A stretch of 64,000 nucleotides of DNA from JAXGYV01 sp040772045 (GCA_040772045.1 JAXGYV010000007.1:1-64000), one strand, 5' to 3'. Shown: positions 1-9,300, counted from the first letter of the stretch. The notes: generated from the letters alone by a model not told the origin. Numbers and translations: made by a program.

Positions 1-151
1 ATCAGGCCCGCTTCTGCTGCCCAGTCGCTGTGTGCCTTTGGCTTGGCAGCATCCCTGCGCCCACGTGCCATAGGAGCCGGCCATACCTTGTCTATGAACG
101 TCTACCCAAGCACACTGCGGAGTCGCGAGAATCCGGTGGTAACCTTGCGAT

Positions 152-599
152 ATGTCAGTCCCGACCGGAGATGAGCCCTTCCACCTCGAGTTCTACAAGG
201 ATGAGGGAGGTGACGAACCCGTTCTCGACTGGCTGCGGTCACTTGACTCCGCCAGACGCCGAGCCATCGGCGTGGCCATGCACGAAATCCTCGGCAAGAT
301 GGGAATCGAGGTCTGCGGAACGGAGTTCGGAAAACACCTGGGACAAGGTCTCTTTGAGTTCCGCGTGCGGCAGTCTGCGGACCAGATCCTCACACGCGCT
401 GGTCATGCCAGGAAGGGCGGGAGCGCCAGCGACGAGAAGAACATCCTTCTCAGAGTCTACTGCCATGCACACGCTAACAGAGTCATCCTTCATCGCTGGC
501 TATGACAAGGGAAAGGACGCCAGCGCGAAGCGGGAGAACAGGGAGATCGCTTTGGCCAGGAGGCGCCTTGCCGAGTTTCGGGGGCGACAGGAGCGCTAG
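152..599 (+). pseudogene. HigB/gp49-like toxin, frameshifted
   Basis: The first frame (152-505) encodes a HigB/phage gp49-type mRNA-interferase fold: it opens FHLEFYKDEGGDEPVLDWL, has a central GLFEFRVRQ strand and a late RVILH strand, then meets a stop at 503-505. The family's usual C-terminus, a basic K-rich turn followed by REIALARRRLAEF, is present in the next frame from about 498 to the stop at 597-599. A single indel near 490-500 therefore splits one gene of about 148 codons. It lies just upstream of an intact XRE antitoxin gene, the toxin-first order of higBA. It may be inactivated, a sequencing error or, less likely, a programmed shift. The start at 152 has only a weak Shine-Dalgarno. 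Confidence 0.7.
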
Positions 600-675
600 G
601 TTCAAGCGAGATGCGCAACTTGACGAGACTTGGGGTAAAGACCATACTGGATGAGTCAGTCGACTGGAGGAGAGG

Positions 676-1011
676 ATGATGACTGACTTCAACGACTTCT
701 ACAACGATCTGCGCGAAGAGGCTGCGGCTGAGAGCCCGCAGGCACTCGCGGAGCTTGAGGCGCTCGAAGAACGCTACCGCCTGGCTCGCGCCATCATCGA
801 ACGGCGCAAGACACTTCAACTCTCCCAAAAGGACCTGGCCGCAGCGTCCGGGATTGATCAGGCCGACATTAGCCGCATCGAACACGGACGTGCCAATCCG
901 ACCTTCGGCACCCTCAACGCGCTGGCACACGCTCTCGGTTGGCACGTCTGCCTGGCTGAGGCATGCGAGCCGGTGGCAGTGTCGCATCAGGCCCACGCCG
1001 CAGTTGGATAA
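676..1011 (+). CDS. XRE-family antitoxin (HigA-like)
   Basis: This 111-residue protein has an XRE helix-turn-helix at about residues 50-105 (LQLSQKDLAAASGIDQADIS, then RIEHGRANPTFGTLNALAHAL). It presumably binds the operator of its own operon and neutralises the toxin encoded upstream. A purine-rich Shine-Dalgarno (GGAGGAGAGG) directly precedes two tandem ATGs at 676 and 679. The gene is intact although the toxin frame at 152-599 is broken, a common state for decaying toxin-antitoxin pairs. The acidic, helical N-terminal 40 residues may be the toxin-contacting part, which is inference. Confidence 0.8.
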   Translation: MMTDFNDFYNDLREEAAAESPQALAELEALEERYRLARAIIERRKTLQLSQKDLAAASGIDQADISRIEHGRANPTFGTLNALAHALGWHVCLAEACEPVAVSHQAHAAVG

Positions 1012-1199
1012 CTCAGGTATCGCAGTTCGGTCTGACCTCGAGCGGCCGGCGAACCTCTTCCCGGGGTTCGAGAGTTGTCCGCTAGTTCGATGCTATCATA
1101 GCAAGAGCGCTTGCCACTGGCTCAATGCCTAGGTGCCCTTCTTTCACCGGCTGGCCGACACAGGCTCAATATACCAATACGCCTATCTTCGAGAGTACG

Positions 1200-1856
1200 A
1201 TGAGCACAGAAGATCACTTGAACGAAGACATATCAAACAACGCAGACGCCGCCGCTATGGCCACGGATCCCTTGTCGAATCTCAGTCCAACGGCACGTGC
1301 TCTAGTCGGGGCAGCACGTACCGTAATTGCCGAAGGAGGTATCCAGTCACTCACTGTTCCCGCCGTCACTCATGCCGCAGGAGTCAACAGAGCGGCTGTC
1401 AGCTATCACTTCGACGGCAAGGAAGGGCTCCTTTCGGCTGTTCTGGATTCGAATGTTCATCGCATTTGTGCAACCATGTCGAGGCTACCGACTTGCACGC
1501 CACCTGGTCGTCCGCGAATCGCCGCTCTCCTCGAGAACATACGGCTCATGCTCTCTCTGCCCGAGGAGCACACTATTTTCTTCAAGATGATCCCGTATTC
1601 TCTCAATGACCCAGCGTTGCACGCCCGAATCGCCGCACTATTCGACTGGTACAGAGACCTCAATGTAACTGCATTCCTCGATGATTCTGAGATCCCGGAC
1701 GACGACGCAAGAGCTGCGGCCACACTCGTCGCTGCAGTTGCTGACGGCCTCGCTTTGGCATCACTCATAGGTGGAACCAATGTGTGTGTAGAAGGTGCAC
1801 TCGATCTTTTCGAGAAGATTTTGATTCGGTACTTCGATAAGCAGCATGATCGATGA
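1200..1856 (+). CDS. TetR/AcrR family transcriptional regulator
   Basis: This 218-residue regulator has a typical TetR DNA-binding domain at about residues 22-72: an ALVGAARTVIAEGGIQSLTV first helix and the recognition segment AAGVNRAAVSYHFDGKEGLL. The C-terminal ligand-binding half is divergent, so the effector cannot be named. The frame is open further upstream, but the ATG at 1200 places the HTH at the usual distance from the N-terminus. The nearest downstream genes are convergent on the other strand (a saccharopine-dehydrogenase-like enzyme and a symporter). Whether it controls them is not visible from the sequence. Confidence 0.85.
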   Translation: MSTEDHLNEDISNNADAAAMATDPLSNLSPTARALVGAARTVIAEGGIQSLTVPAVTHAAGVNRAAVSYHFDGKEGLLSAVLDSNVHRICATMSRLPTCTPPGRPRIAALLENIRLMLSLPEEHTIFFKMIPYSLNDPALHARIAALFDWYRDLNVTAFLDDSEIPDDDARAAATLVAAVADGLALASLIGGTNVCVEGALDLFEKILIRYFDKQHDR

Positions 1857-2234
1857 ACTACATCATCGGCGGATTAGCTCATGGAGATACGCTCTTACGA
1901 ACGCTGCACTAGAGCTTCTCCGCGCCCGCCTATCGCCCAGAATGTAATACGCACTTCAACCTGAGCACAGCAAGCGCCGCGCATCCTGCCACCGGACACG
2001 CGGCGCACCGTACCCCACAATGCCAGTGACTGTTGTGGAGGATCTCTGTGCACCGGCACAGCACTACGTGGGGACCCTCCTCGTGACTCTCGCGTACCTG
2101 GCACGCGGAGGATCCCCACGCTCAAGCGCTGCTTGGAGGAGCAGCTAGTCAGTGAGCTTCACGGCAAGGCGTCATCACACCATGACTCACTGGCATCCCC
2201 TGCTCTGTCGCGCACTGCGCCGTGCTGCTTCGCC
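1857..2234. other. Intergenic region between convergent genes
   Basis: No convincing coding sequence is visible in these 378 bases. The open frames lack Shine-Dalgarno sequences and family motifs. The region holds the inverted repeat at 2068-2119 and otherwise looks like spacer between the TetR gene and the convergent dehydrogenase-like gene. Confidence 0.5.
2068..2119. repeat. Inverted repeat, possible terminator or operator
   Basis: Arms at 2068-2080 (GTGGGGACCCTCC) and 2107-2119 (GGAGGATCCCCAC) match in 12 of 13 positions across a 26-base loop. No U-tract follows on either strand, so a classical intrinsic terminator is uncertain. The position between convergent genes favours a transcript-end structure. 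Confidence 0.4.
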
Positions 2235-3404
2235 CTACAGTATGCGCGCCTCCACACCGCGTTCTGCCAGGAGAGCGAAGAATTCCCGCCAAGGGACCAA
2301 TGCTTCTGAGGAGTTGGCACCGCGTTCCGTGATCATCCCATTGCCGAGCATGCGGCAAGCGATAGCGGCAGAGAAGCCGGTGATGAACGCCCCACACGCC
2401 ATATCCCACTTCGGGTAGTCGTGAGAGACAAATTCACAGACTCTCTCCACTTGCCTCCCGTTCTTCATTCCCGAGACCACTGCTCGCTCACAAACATGCC
2501 CCACGGTCGACTCGCCGCCGCCAGCTGCGTCACGACAGCTCGCCACGAGTGCCAAGAGCAGGTGGAGTGGCGCTACGCTCGCACCGTCGACGGTGATGCT
2601 CTTCTTGCTGGTGAGCCCAAGCTCCACGAGGAAGCGCAGCTTCTCGACGAAGTCTGTGGGGAGGGCGAGCCGCCAGAGCACGTTGCGCACGCCTCTCGCC
2701 CCCCAGTTCTTGGCGATAGTCCACGGTTCTGAGTGAATGGTGTGGTACGCGGTCATTGTGCCTATCGGCTCCGGGAACGTAACCTCCTCGGCTCCTGTAA
2801 ACGGCTCCAGCTCTACCTGCTGGCCTTCAATGAACTGCCAGGGATTGACGCTGAATTCGTCAACGATGGTCTCCAATGAGTAGGGAGGGCGGAACGAGCA
2901 GCCGTCAGCGACAGTTGGAGTTCCCGGGCTGATACCCGCATACAGGCGCACCGTCGTGACTTCATCGAGTCCCTCAGCCGCAGCCGCGGCCAGGATCTGG
3001 GTGAGCCCAGGCCCTGCCCCCGACCCCACTACCGCCGTCAGGCCTGCGGCTCGGAACTCGCCATCCAGCAGGAGCTGCTCCTTCGTAGCATGGTACAAAC
3101 CACCATAATCCGTATAGTGGACTCCTACCTTTAGACACTGCTTCATAATACCTATGTTGAAGCGTGGGAACGTAGCGTTTAGGCAGACATCCGCTCCTTC
3201 AAGGGCGGCGCAAACTGATTCCGCACTGCTTGCATCGGCGGCAACGATGCTGACCTTCGGAGAGGCCAGCGTATCTCTCAGCCTCTCAAGACGTCCGTAG
3301 TCGATATCCGCCAGAACGATGTTCTCGACCTCATCTTGTTCAAGGAAATCCCGGAGTGAGCCAAGAGCCATGTCCCCTGCTCCACCGATGATGCAGATCT
3401 TCAT
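2235..3404 (-). CDS. Saccharopine dehydrogenase-like NAD(P)-binding protein
   Basis: This 389-residue protein starts with a Rossmann fold (MKICIIGGAGDMALGSLRDF, residues 1-20) and has later segments typical of the saccharopine dehydrogenase/LYS9-like superfamily, such as GADVCLNATFPRFNIGIMK and a VVGSGAGPGLTQILA stretch. These enzymes oxidise or reduce amino-acid-derived imines, but the substrate here is unknown. The ATG at 3404 is preceded by an excellent AAAGGAGG Shine-Dalgarno, so the longer upstream frame to 3464 is not used. It follows a sodium:solute symporter on the same strand after 157 bases. The pair may form an uptake-and-catabolism unit for an amino acid or opine, which is inference. 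Confidence 0.8.
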   Translation of the reverse strand: MKICIIGGAGDMALGSLRDFLEQDEVENIVLADIDYGRLERLRDTLASPKVSIVAADASSAESVCAALEGADVCLNATFPRFNIGIMKQCLKVGVHYTDYGGLYHATKEQLLLDGEFRAAGLTAVVGSGAGPGLTQILAAAAAEGLDEVTTVRLYAGISPGTPTVADGCSFRPPYSLETIVDEFSVNPWQFIEGQQVELEPFTGAEEVTFPEPIGTMTAYHTIHSEPWTIAKNWGARGVRNVLWRLALPTDFVEKLRFLVELGLTSKKSITVDGASVAPLHLLLALVASCRDAAGGGESTVGHVCERAVVSGMKNGRQVERVCEFVSHDYPKWDMACGAFITGFSAAIACRMLGNGMITERGANSSEALVPWREFFALLAERGVEARIL

Positions 3405-3561
3405 TTCATCCTCCTTTGCAGCTCCGGAACGGCCCATGCCGAAGCCGCGGAACTTCGCTCGCAAGCAACCAGCAAGTCATGCCGAATGACCGCGCCGCCT
3501 ACCATGTATACGCTTAAGGAAGCGTACTCGTCAGATCACCCTCGGCGGCAGCGGGAGCAGC

Positions 3562-5031
3562 TCAAGCTTCTATCGTGCTTGCCTCACCGACTTCATCGCC
3601 CGCTGCGTGCGCCGCTGCTCCCGCACCCAGCCCAACGACGCGCTCGTACTCGCGCATCTTCTGATTAGATGGCGCGGCCGTGAGGAGGCTCACGCCGACG
3701 AAGGCAACCACGTTCGCGAGGGCTCCATAGCTGACGGGTTCGCTCGCCCAGAGCCCCTTGACGGCGAGCATTACCACACACATCACCGACCCGCAGACCA
3801 TACCCGCGATCGCCCCCGCTGCGGTGCCACGCTTCCACAGCATGGCGCCGAGTACCGGGGCAACAAGGCCGGCAACCACAATGTCGCCACCTACGGTGAT
3901 CGCCGCCACGATATCCTGTAGCAACAGTGCGACAACGGTCGCCGCGATACCGAGAATCACCATCACGACTCTATTGAGCCGCAGCAGCGTCCGTTCATTC
4001 TGGCTCTTCACGATCAGCGGATTGACGATATCGTTACTCACCAACGTCGCCGCCCCAATGAGTCCCCCACTGGCAGTCGACATGATCGCCGCCAACGCGG
4101 CCGCGATGATCAAGCCCCCCAGGCCAATGGGCATGAGCTCCGCACCCCTGGCAAACGCTTCATAAGGATTGTCGATCCCGGGAATCAGCACTGCGAGCCC
4201 ACACCCGATGAGAGCTGTACAAAAGGCGTACGCGATAGCGTAGATGGACCCAATCGCTCCACCCACGCGAGCGACGCGAGTGCTGCGAGCAGTCAGGACC
4301 CGCTGCCAGACATCCTGCATGATAGGCACACCTAGCACCCAGATGAGGAAGTACATCCAGATGAATGGCCTGCCAACCGCCCAGATATCTCCATATGATT
4401 TCGGTAGTCGCGCCCACATCTCTCCCCAGCCCCCAATGCGGGAGATTACCAGTGGCAAGAACACAATAAACATGCCAATCGTCATTACGACAAACTGAAT
4501 GATGTCGGTGAGCGTAATCGCCCACATGCCTCCAAGCGTGGAGTACACCAACACTACAGCGGCACCTATGAGGATCCCGAGCTTCAGATCGAGATCGAGC
4601 AACATCGTCAGGATAGTACCCACCGCGATTATTTGAGTCACGATCAGCATGAACTCGTAGGCCCCCATTGACAGGGCGCCAAGAAGCCGCGCGTGCAAAC
4701 CATAGCGATGATGGAGCACCTCGGCGACGCTGAACACTTTCAAGCGTGCCCACACATGAGCAAGGGCAACGATGGCGAATGTCGCGACTCCCAGCCACAG
4801 CACCATCCAGGCGCCCGAGATGCCCACTGCGTAACCGAGGCCTACTGACCCGACGGTCGAGGCTCCTCCGAGTGCGGTCGCGCACAGAGCTCCGGTGAAG
4901 AGAGGTACCCCAAGACGCCGTCCAGCGACGATGAAGCCCTCCGTGTCCTTTGCTCGTCGCATTCCCCAGAAGCCAGCTAGGATCATCGCCGCGAAGTAGA
5001 CACCGATGACCACCCAGTCGAGAGCGCTCAC
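3562..5031 (-). CDS. Sodium:solute symporter (SSS family)
   Basis: This 489-residue polytopic membrane protein has about 13 hydrophobic segments and SSS-family features: an N-terminal GFWGMRRAKDTEGFIVAGRR loop, a GGASTVGSVGLGYAVGISGA segment and a conserved ASGGLIGAATLVSNDIVNPL region in the second half. It should cotransport Na+ with a small organic solute such as an amino acid, carboxylate or sugar. The family is too broad for a substrate call. The start is GTG at 5031 behind an AGGAGGGG Shine-Dalgarno. The enzyme gene at 2235-3404 is the likely operon partner. A perfect palindrome at 5190-5203 upstream may be its operator. Confidence 0.9.
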   Translation of the reverse strand: MSALDWVVIGVYFAAMILAGFWGMRRAKDTEGFIVAGRRLGVPLFTGALCATALGGASTVGSVGLGYAVGISGAWMVLWLGVATFAIVALAHVWARLKVFSVAEVLHHRYGLHARLLGALSMGAYEFMLIVTQIIAVGTILTMLLDLDLKLGILIGAAVVLVYSTLGGMWAITLTDIIQFVVMTIGMFIVFLPLVISRIGGWGEMWARLPKSYGDIWAVGRPFIWMYFLIWVLGVPIMQDVWQRVLTARSTRVARVGGAIGSIYAIAYAFCTALIGCGLAVLIPGIDNPYEAFARGAELMPIGLGGLIIAAALAAIMSTASGGLIGAATLVSNDIVNPLIVKSQNERTLLRLNRVVMVILGIAATVVALLLQDIVAAITVGGDIVVAGLVAPVLGAMLWKRGTAAGAIAGMVCGSVMCVVMLAVKGLWASEPVSYGALANVVAFVGVSLLTAAPSNQKMREYERVVGLGAGAAAHAAGDEVGEASTIEA

Positions 5032-5434
5032 GCTCTTCCCCTCCTATCTCCCCTAGTACCTTATCCAGTCCTTTGCACGCACCGGGAGGACGAGAGACCG
5101 CGGATTCTACCGACGCCACGCCTCTCCTCCGGTGCTACGACCTCTGCACTGCCGCTCGCACCTCCAAGAATGGCCCATCCAGAAATTCAAACCAACGTTG
5201 GTTGGCAGCACTTTACTCTGCTCACCATGGGAGTGCAAGGCGTACGTGCATCGCGGGCATGCCGCCGACTGTCACTGCCTCGGCTGCGTCGTGGACATAA
5301 CTCAGCCTGTACGTATGTGCGGCAGCGAAGAATGCCTACGAGACGATCCTGTGAGCGGGGTGAGAGCTCACTTGATGCGAGCTGTGCACTCGAAGGATGC
5401 GGGTGAGCCGCACGGGCCCCTCCTCACTGCATCC
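5032..5434. other. Intergenic region upstream of the symporter
   Basis: These 403 bases carry no supported gene; the open frames are short and lack motifs. The region should contain the symporter promoter (minus strand) and the 3' end of the ABC permease transcript. The one notable element is the palindrome at 5190-5203. Confidence 0.5.
5190..5203. promoter_or_regulatory. Perfect 14-bp palindrome, candidate operator
   Basis: AACCAACGTTGGTT is perfectly self-complementary and lies about 160 bases upstream of the symporter start. Palindromes of this size are typical regulator sites (TetR, GntR or LacI type). The regulator is unknown; the TetR protein at 1200-1856 is one candidate. Confidence 0.4.
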
Positions 5435-6607
5435 TCACGCCGCCCTCATCCGCAGGCGTTGGAAGAGCCACACACCCACGGCATAGTAGAGGGCGGAGAG
5501 CACCGCGAGCGCGGCGAGTTCCCAGAGCACTGCACGCAACCCCTCGCCGAGCGTCAGCACCTTGTTGAGGGCAAGTACCGCGTGCGTCGGCGGAAGCACA
5601 TCGAACGGGCTTATACCATGGCCACCAACGGTGAACAACGTCGCTCGGGGGATGGGGAACACCGTTCCCGAGAAGAACATCAGCAGCCCGAGCGGGAAGT
5701 TGGCGATCACGAATGCTTGCGCCACGGATCGCGAGCATGCCGCTACGATCAGTCCACAGCCGATGATGGCGATCGCAGTCACCGCCCCCACGAGGATGGC
5801 AACCCAAATGGGACCACGACTCTGAAACCCTAGCGCCCACGCGGTGGCGAAGGTCAAGAGCACCGAAGCTATGCCCACCAAGACCAGAACGGCACTCATA
5901 CCACCGAGCAGATCGAGCGCTGTCATGCGCGTGATCCGCAGACGACGCAGCGTACCGGCCTCGACCTCCCGAGCAATCGTCATAGCGGCGAGGAAGACGA
6001 GCATGATGACGGCGAAGACCAGGACGCCCGGCACCGCGGTTTCAAAGTCGGTGCGCCCACCCGAAGCCCCCAGTGGCCGCTCGATCATCTGTATGGGCGC
6101 CGGCGCATGCGTGACCTCGCGCACGTAGTTGTCCGCGGCCGCGCTCACCAGCACGGCCGCTACGGAGTACGCGGAGTTCGTCAGGTCGCCCATGAGCACG
6201 AGCTCGGATGGTCCGCCGACGGGCCAGGCTGAGTCGTCTCCAGCGGCGCCGGCCACGGCGCGCGAGAAACCAGCGGGGATGAACAGCGCGGCGGCGGCGG
6301 CGCGATCCTCTAACGCGAGCTTCGCCGCGGAGATGCCGCCGACGCGATCAACCGTGAGGAGAGAACCGCCGCCGGCAGCGCGCAGGGCGGCGACGAGCCG
6401 GTCGCCTGCCGCCAGACGCTCACCGGACGACGTGACGTGTGGTGTATCCCGATTAACTACGAGCACCTTGTAGCTGGTCGGCGCCTGATTGAAGTAGAGC
6501 CAGTACATGAACACGAAGAGCGGCGCGAAGAGCACGGTGAGGATGAGCACGAGGCGCTCGCGGCGCATCTCGCGCACGGTTTTGCCGAAGACGTGGAGCA
6601 GCCTCAC
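5435..6607 (-). CDS. ABC-2 type transporter permease
   Basis: This 390-residue ABC-2 permease has one N-terminal membrane segment (LVLILTVLFAPLFVFMYWLY), a large extracytoplasmic domain to about residue 200, and a cluster of five or so C-terminal membrane helices, as in drug or antibiotic exporters of the DrrB/YhgE-like type. The GTG at 6607 overlaps the stop of the ATPase gene (GTGA), indicating translational coupling; longer upstream frames are shadows of the ATPase gene. With the ATPase at 6604-7596 it should form an efflux pump, probably controlled by the TetR protein encoded first in the operon. The substrate is unknown. Confidence 0.88.
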   Translation of the reverse strand: MRLLHVFGKTVREMRRERLVLILTVLFAPLFVFMYWLYFNQAPTSYKVLVVNRDTPHVTSSGERLAAGDRLVAALRAAGGGSLLTVDRVGGISAAKLALEDRAAAAALFIPAGFSRAVAGAAGDDSAWPVGGPSELVLMGDLTNSAYSVAAVLVSAAADNYVREVTHAPAPIQMIERPLGASGGRTDFETAVPGVLVFAVIMLVFLAAMTIAREVEAGTLRRLRITRMTALDLLGGMSAVLVLVGIASVLLTFATAWALGFQSRGPIWVAILVGAVTAIAIIGCGLIVAACSRSVAQAFVIANFPLGLLMFFSGTVFPIPRATLFTVGGHGISPFDVLPPTHAVLALNKVLTLGEGLRAVLWELAALAVLSALYYAVGVWLFQRLRMRAA

Positions 6608-7596
6608 GAGCGCAGCCTCCGCCCGGTGAGGCTGAGGAACACATCCTCCAGTGAGTTCTGCCGCACGTGCACAGCGCCGGGCCGGCACCCCGCGGCGTTG
6701 AGCGCGCTGACTACCGCGGGGAGAAGAGACAGAGCGTCCAGTGCGCGGACGACGAGCTCGTGATCCGCCCACTCAACCGTCACGCGGCCCTCCAGGAACG
6801 CCAGCGCGTCACGCATGCTCTCTGGCACGGCGCCGAGCTCGATCTCGAGCACGTCGCCCGCGCCCACGCTGCTCTTGAGCGCCTGAGGCGTGTCGAGCAC
6901 CAGCAGCTTACCGTAGTCGATGATGGCTACCCGGTCGGCCACCCGATCTGCTTCGTCCATGTTGTGCGTGGTCACGATCACTGTCTTGCGCCGCGCCAGC
7001 GAGCGGATGTAGGTACGCACCATCACGCGGCTCTGAGGGTCGAGGCCAGCCTCCGGCTCATCGAGGACGACGATCTCCGGGTCGTGGACCAGTGCGAGCG
7101 CCAGGTTCAGCCGACGTTTCATGCCGCCAGAGAGCGTCGCGGCAAGCGCCGTCGACTTGTCCTCGAGATTCATGTCTCGGAGCAGCACATTCGCCCGTCG
7201 GCGCGCTTCGCGCGTCGCGAGACCGTACATCTCGCCTATGAACTGCAGCTGCTCACCGCAGGTCAACTTGTCCCAGAGCACGACGTCCTGCGGGCAGACG
7301 CCGACTCGACTGCGTACGTCGGCGCCGCCAGCGGCGATGGGCACACCACGGATGAGGACGCGCCCCGCATCGGGCTTGAGCAGGCCACACAGCATGCTGA
7401 TCGATGTCGTCTTACCGGCGCCGTTGGGACCTAAAAGGCCGAGGATCTCACCCTCGTAGACATCGAGAGACAGCTCATCCACCGCGGTGAGCGCCCCGTA
7501 GCATTTGACGAGCCCCTCAGCCCGAAGGACTACGCGGGGGGCCAGCGTGGATTTCACTTCGTGCGTAGCCGCATCGCATGACGAATCGTCGTTCAC
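6604..7596 (-). CDS. ABC transporter ATP-binding protein
   Basis: This 330-residue nucleotide-binding subunit has a Walker A (GLLGPNGAGKTTSISML), signature TLSGGMKRRLNLALAL and Walker B VVLDEPEAGLDPQSR, followed by the H-loop VTTHNMDEADRVADR. The usual DEPT is DEPE here, a minor variant. The C-terminal 90 residues match the extension seen in DrrA/CcmA-type exporters. The gene overlaps the upstream TetR gene by four bases (ATGA) and the downstream permease by four, so all three are one operon for regulated export, most likely of a toxic or hydrophobic compound. Confidence 0.93.
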   Translation of the reverse strand: MNDDSSCDAATHEVKSTLAPRVVLRAEGLVKCYGALTAVDELSLDVYEGEILGLLGPNGAGKTTSISMLCGLLKPDAGRVLIRGVPIAAGGADVRSRVGVCPQDVVLWDKLTCGEQLQFIGEMYGLATREARRRANVLLRDMNLEDKSTALAATLSGGMKRRLNLALALVHDPEIVVLDEPEAGLDPQSRVMVRTYIRSLARRKTVIVTTHNMDEADRVADRVAIIDYGKLLVLDTPQALKSSVGAGDVLEIELGAVPESMRDALAFLEGRVTVEWADHELVVRALDALSLLPAVVSALNAAGCRPGAVHVRQNSLEDVFLSLTGRRLRS

Positions 7597-8318
7597 GACC
7601 GTTCCTCCGTACCCACAGCGGCGAGGATGAAGTCGAGCGCCGCGACCGTGGCAGCTTCGCCGGGCAGGCTTTCCGGCACGACGCGAAAGTAGGCGTTGAG
7701 ATGCGGGAACAACTGGCTATCGCCCACAGCGATGATCAGCGCGTGGACGATCCGCGCGGCCCACTCGAGATCCACGTCTGCTCGCACTTCCCCCCGCGCG
7801 CGGGCGGCGACCAGTATCGCGCGTACGGTCTCATGCATCGCGAGAGCAACGGGCTTCACGACCTGTTCCTCGAGGCCCATGTCTCCCTGATACGCGGCAC
7901 GGGCGAAGAAGCGCAGCAGCCCTGCTCCTGCGTACGTGCCGCCCCATTCCACGCCACCGCCCAGATAGGCGGTGAGAGCATCGCGCAGCGGCAGTTCCGC
8001 CAGCGTTGGGCGATAGCGGTTGAAACACGCGATCAGGAACCGGCTCGACGCCACCGCGGCGAACTTCACCATGCCCTCGCGATCGGGAAAGTACTGGTAG
8101 AGAGAGCCTACGGCGACACCCGCCTGCGCGGCGACACGCTTGACGGCCAGGGACCTCGGACCTCGCGCCGCCGCCTCCGCGAGAATCGCCTCGATGACGG
8201 CGAGCTGCCGGTCCGGGTCGAGCCGCCGGAACGTACGCGTCGCCCAGCCGTCACGCTCTAAAGTGACGATCTGCGCATACAGCAAAGCGGCTTCGTCGGC
8301 GCTCACCTGATGAACCAT
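7593..8318 (-). CDS. TetR family regulator of the ABC exporter
   Basis: This 241-residue protein has a TetR HTH at about residues 35-85 (LAVIEAILAEAAARGPRSLA, then AQAGVAVGSLYQYFPDREGM). It leads the exporter operon and overlaps the ATPase gene by four bases. That arrangement is typical of a local repressor that releases when the exported compound binds. An AT-rich near-palindrome with a promoter-like -10 sits immediately upstream (8320-8345) and fits autoregulation. The ATG at 8318 places the HTH slightly further from the N-terminus than usual; GTG at 8306 is an alternative start. Confidence 0.9.
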   Translation of the reverse strand: MVHQVSADEAALLYAQIVTLERDGWATRTFRRLDPDRQLAVIEAILAEAAARGPRSLAVKRVAAQAGVAVGSLYQYFPDREGMVKFAAVASSRFLIACFNRYRPTLAELPLRDALTAYLGGGVEWGGTYAGAGLLRFFARAAYQGDMGLEEQVVKPVALAMHETVRAILVAARARGEVRADVDLEWAARIVHALIIAVGDSQLFPHLNAYFRVVPESLPGEAATVAALDFILAAVGTEERS

Positions 8319-8319
8319 A

Positions 8320-8345
8320 GTTCATAGTATATAACTATACAGTTC
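8320..8345 (-). promoter_or_regulatory. Promoter with near-palindromic operator for the TetR operon
   Basis: This AT-rich patch in a GC-rich genome includes ATAGTATATAACTAT (8324-8338), symmetric at 13 of 15 positions. On the minus strand it supplies a TATACT-like -10 just before the ATG at 8318, so the transcript would have a very short leader. The overlap of symmetry with the -10 suits repression by the TetR protein encoded next to it. Confidence 0.5.
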
Positions 8346-8492
8346 ACTACAGCGCTGGGACCCGCGGCAGCGAACTGCCCAGACCCTTCCGGATACCACT
8401 CCGTACGGACCTGAGCTCAAGTGAACTCGCAAACGCGGCTGCGTAGAATAGCCAGAGAGATAGAAGGCGACCAACCGGCGCGGAGGTGTGTG

Positions 8493-9170
8493 GTGGCCCA
8501 CATCACCCTTCTCACGCTGCACTACCTCTTTAGCGTGAACTGCTACCTCCTCACGACCGGCGAGGGTACTATCCTGATCGACACGGGCCCTGCGCCACGG
8601 CGCCAGGAACTCTACGAGCGACTCGTGGACACCATGGGCACGTCCCGCGGACTCCGCCTCATCGTCTTGACGCACGGACACACCGATCACTGCGGCAACT
8701 GCGCGTCCCTCCGCGAGAGCCTCCTTGCGCCGATTGCGATCCACGCCGGCGACGCTGGTAAGGTTCAGCACGGCGACATGTTTTGGCGCGAAGAGGGACG
8801 CCAGAGCATCGCGACCACCGTGGCCAGGAAGATGCTCTTCCCCGTCGGCCTGAGCACGTTCGATCGCTTTGATCCCGACCTGCTCCTGGTCGACGGGCAA
8901 CACCTTGGTGAGTATGGACTCGACGCGCGCGTGCTTCACTTGCCAGGGCACACTCCGGGCTCACTTGGGGTACTCACTAGCTCAGGCGACCTTTTCTGTG
9001 GCGATCTGTTCACGAACACCAAGACACCAGAGCCGAACTCAATGGCCGAAGATAAACCGAGCCTGCGAGCCAGTGTCGAGAGGCTGAGACGATATGAGGT
9101 CGACACCGTCTACCCCGGCCACGGAAAACCCTTCCCGTTCGCGGTTTACGGCGGAGGAATTGGAGGGTAG
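8493..9170 (+). CDS. MBL-fold metallo-hydrolase
   Basis: This 225-residue metallo-beta-lactamase superfamily protein carries the di-metal signature THGHTDHCGN (about residues 55-65), then LPGHTPGSLG, CGDLFTN and YPGHGKPF, which together supply the histidines and aspartate of the binuclear site. Such proteins hydrolyse thioesters, lactones or phosphodiesters; this one is closest to the glyoxalase II-like group, substrate unknown. GTG at 8493 is preceded by GGAGG with proper spacing and is preferred to the earlier GTG at 8421. It is divergent from the TetR operon. Confidence 0.85.
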   Translation: MAHITLLTLHYLFSVNCYLLTTGEGTILIDTGPAPRRQELYERLVDTMGTSRGLRLIVLTHGHTDHCGNCASLRESLLAPIAIHAGDAGKVQHGDMFWREEGRQSIATTVARKMLFPVGLSTFDRFDPDLLLVDGQHLGEYGLDARVLHLPGHTPGSLGVLTSSGDLFCGDLFTNTKTPEPNSMAEDKPSLRASVERLRRYEVDTVYPGHGKPFPFAVYGGGIGG

Positions 9171-9300
9171 AGCCCGTGGGGGTATGAGGGACGCGGGCGG
9201 AACGACGGCGTCTCTCAGGTCCGGCGTTGCCTCACGCGACTACATGTGGAGTGAGCCAACCTTCAAGGCCGGACCACCCAACGCCGTTGTAAAGATCAGG

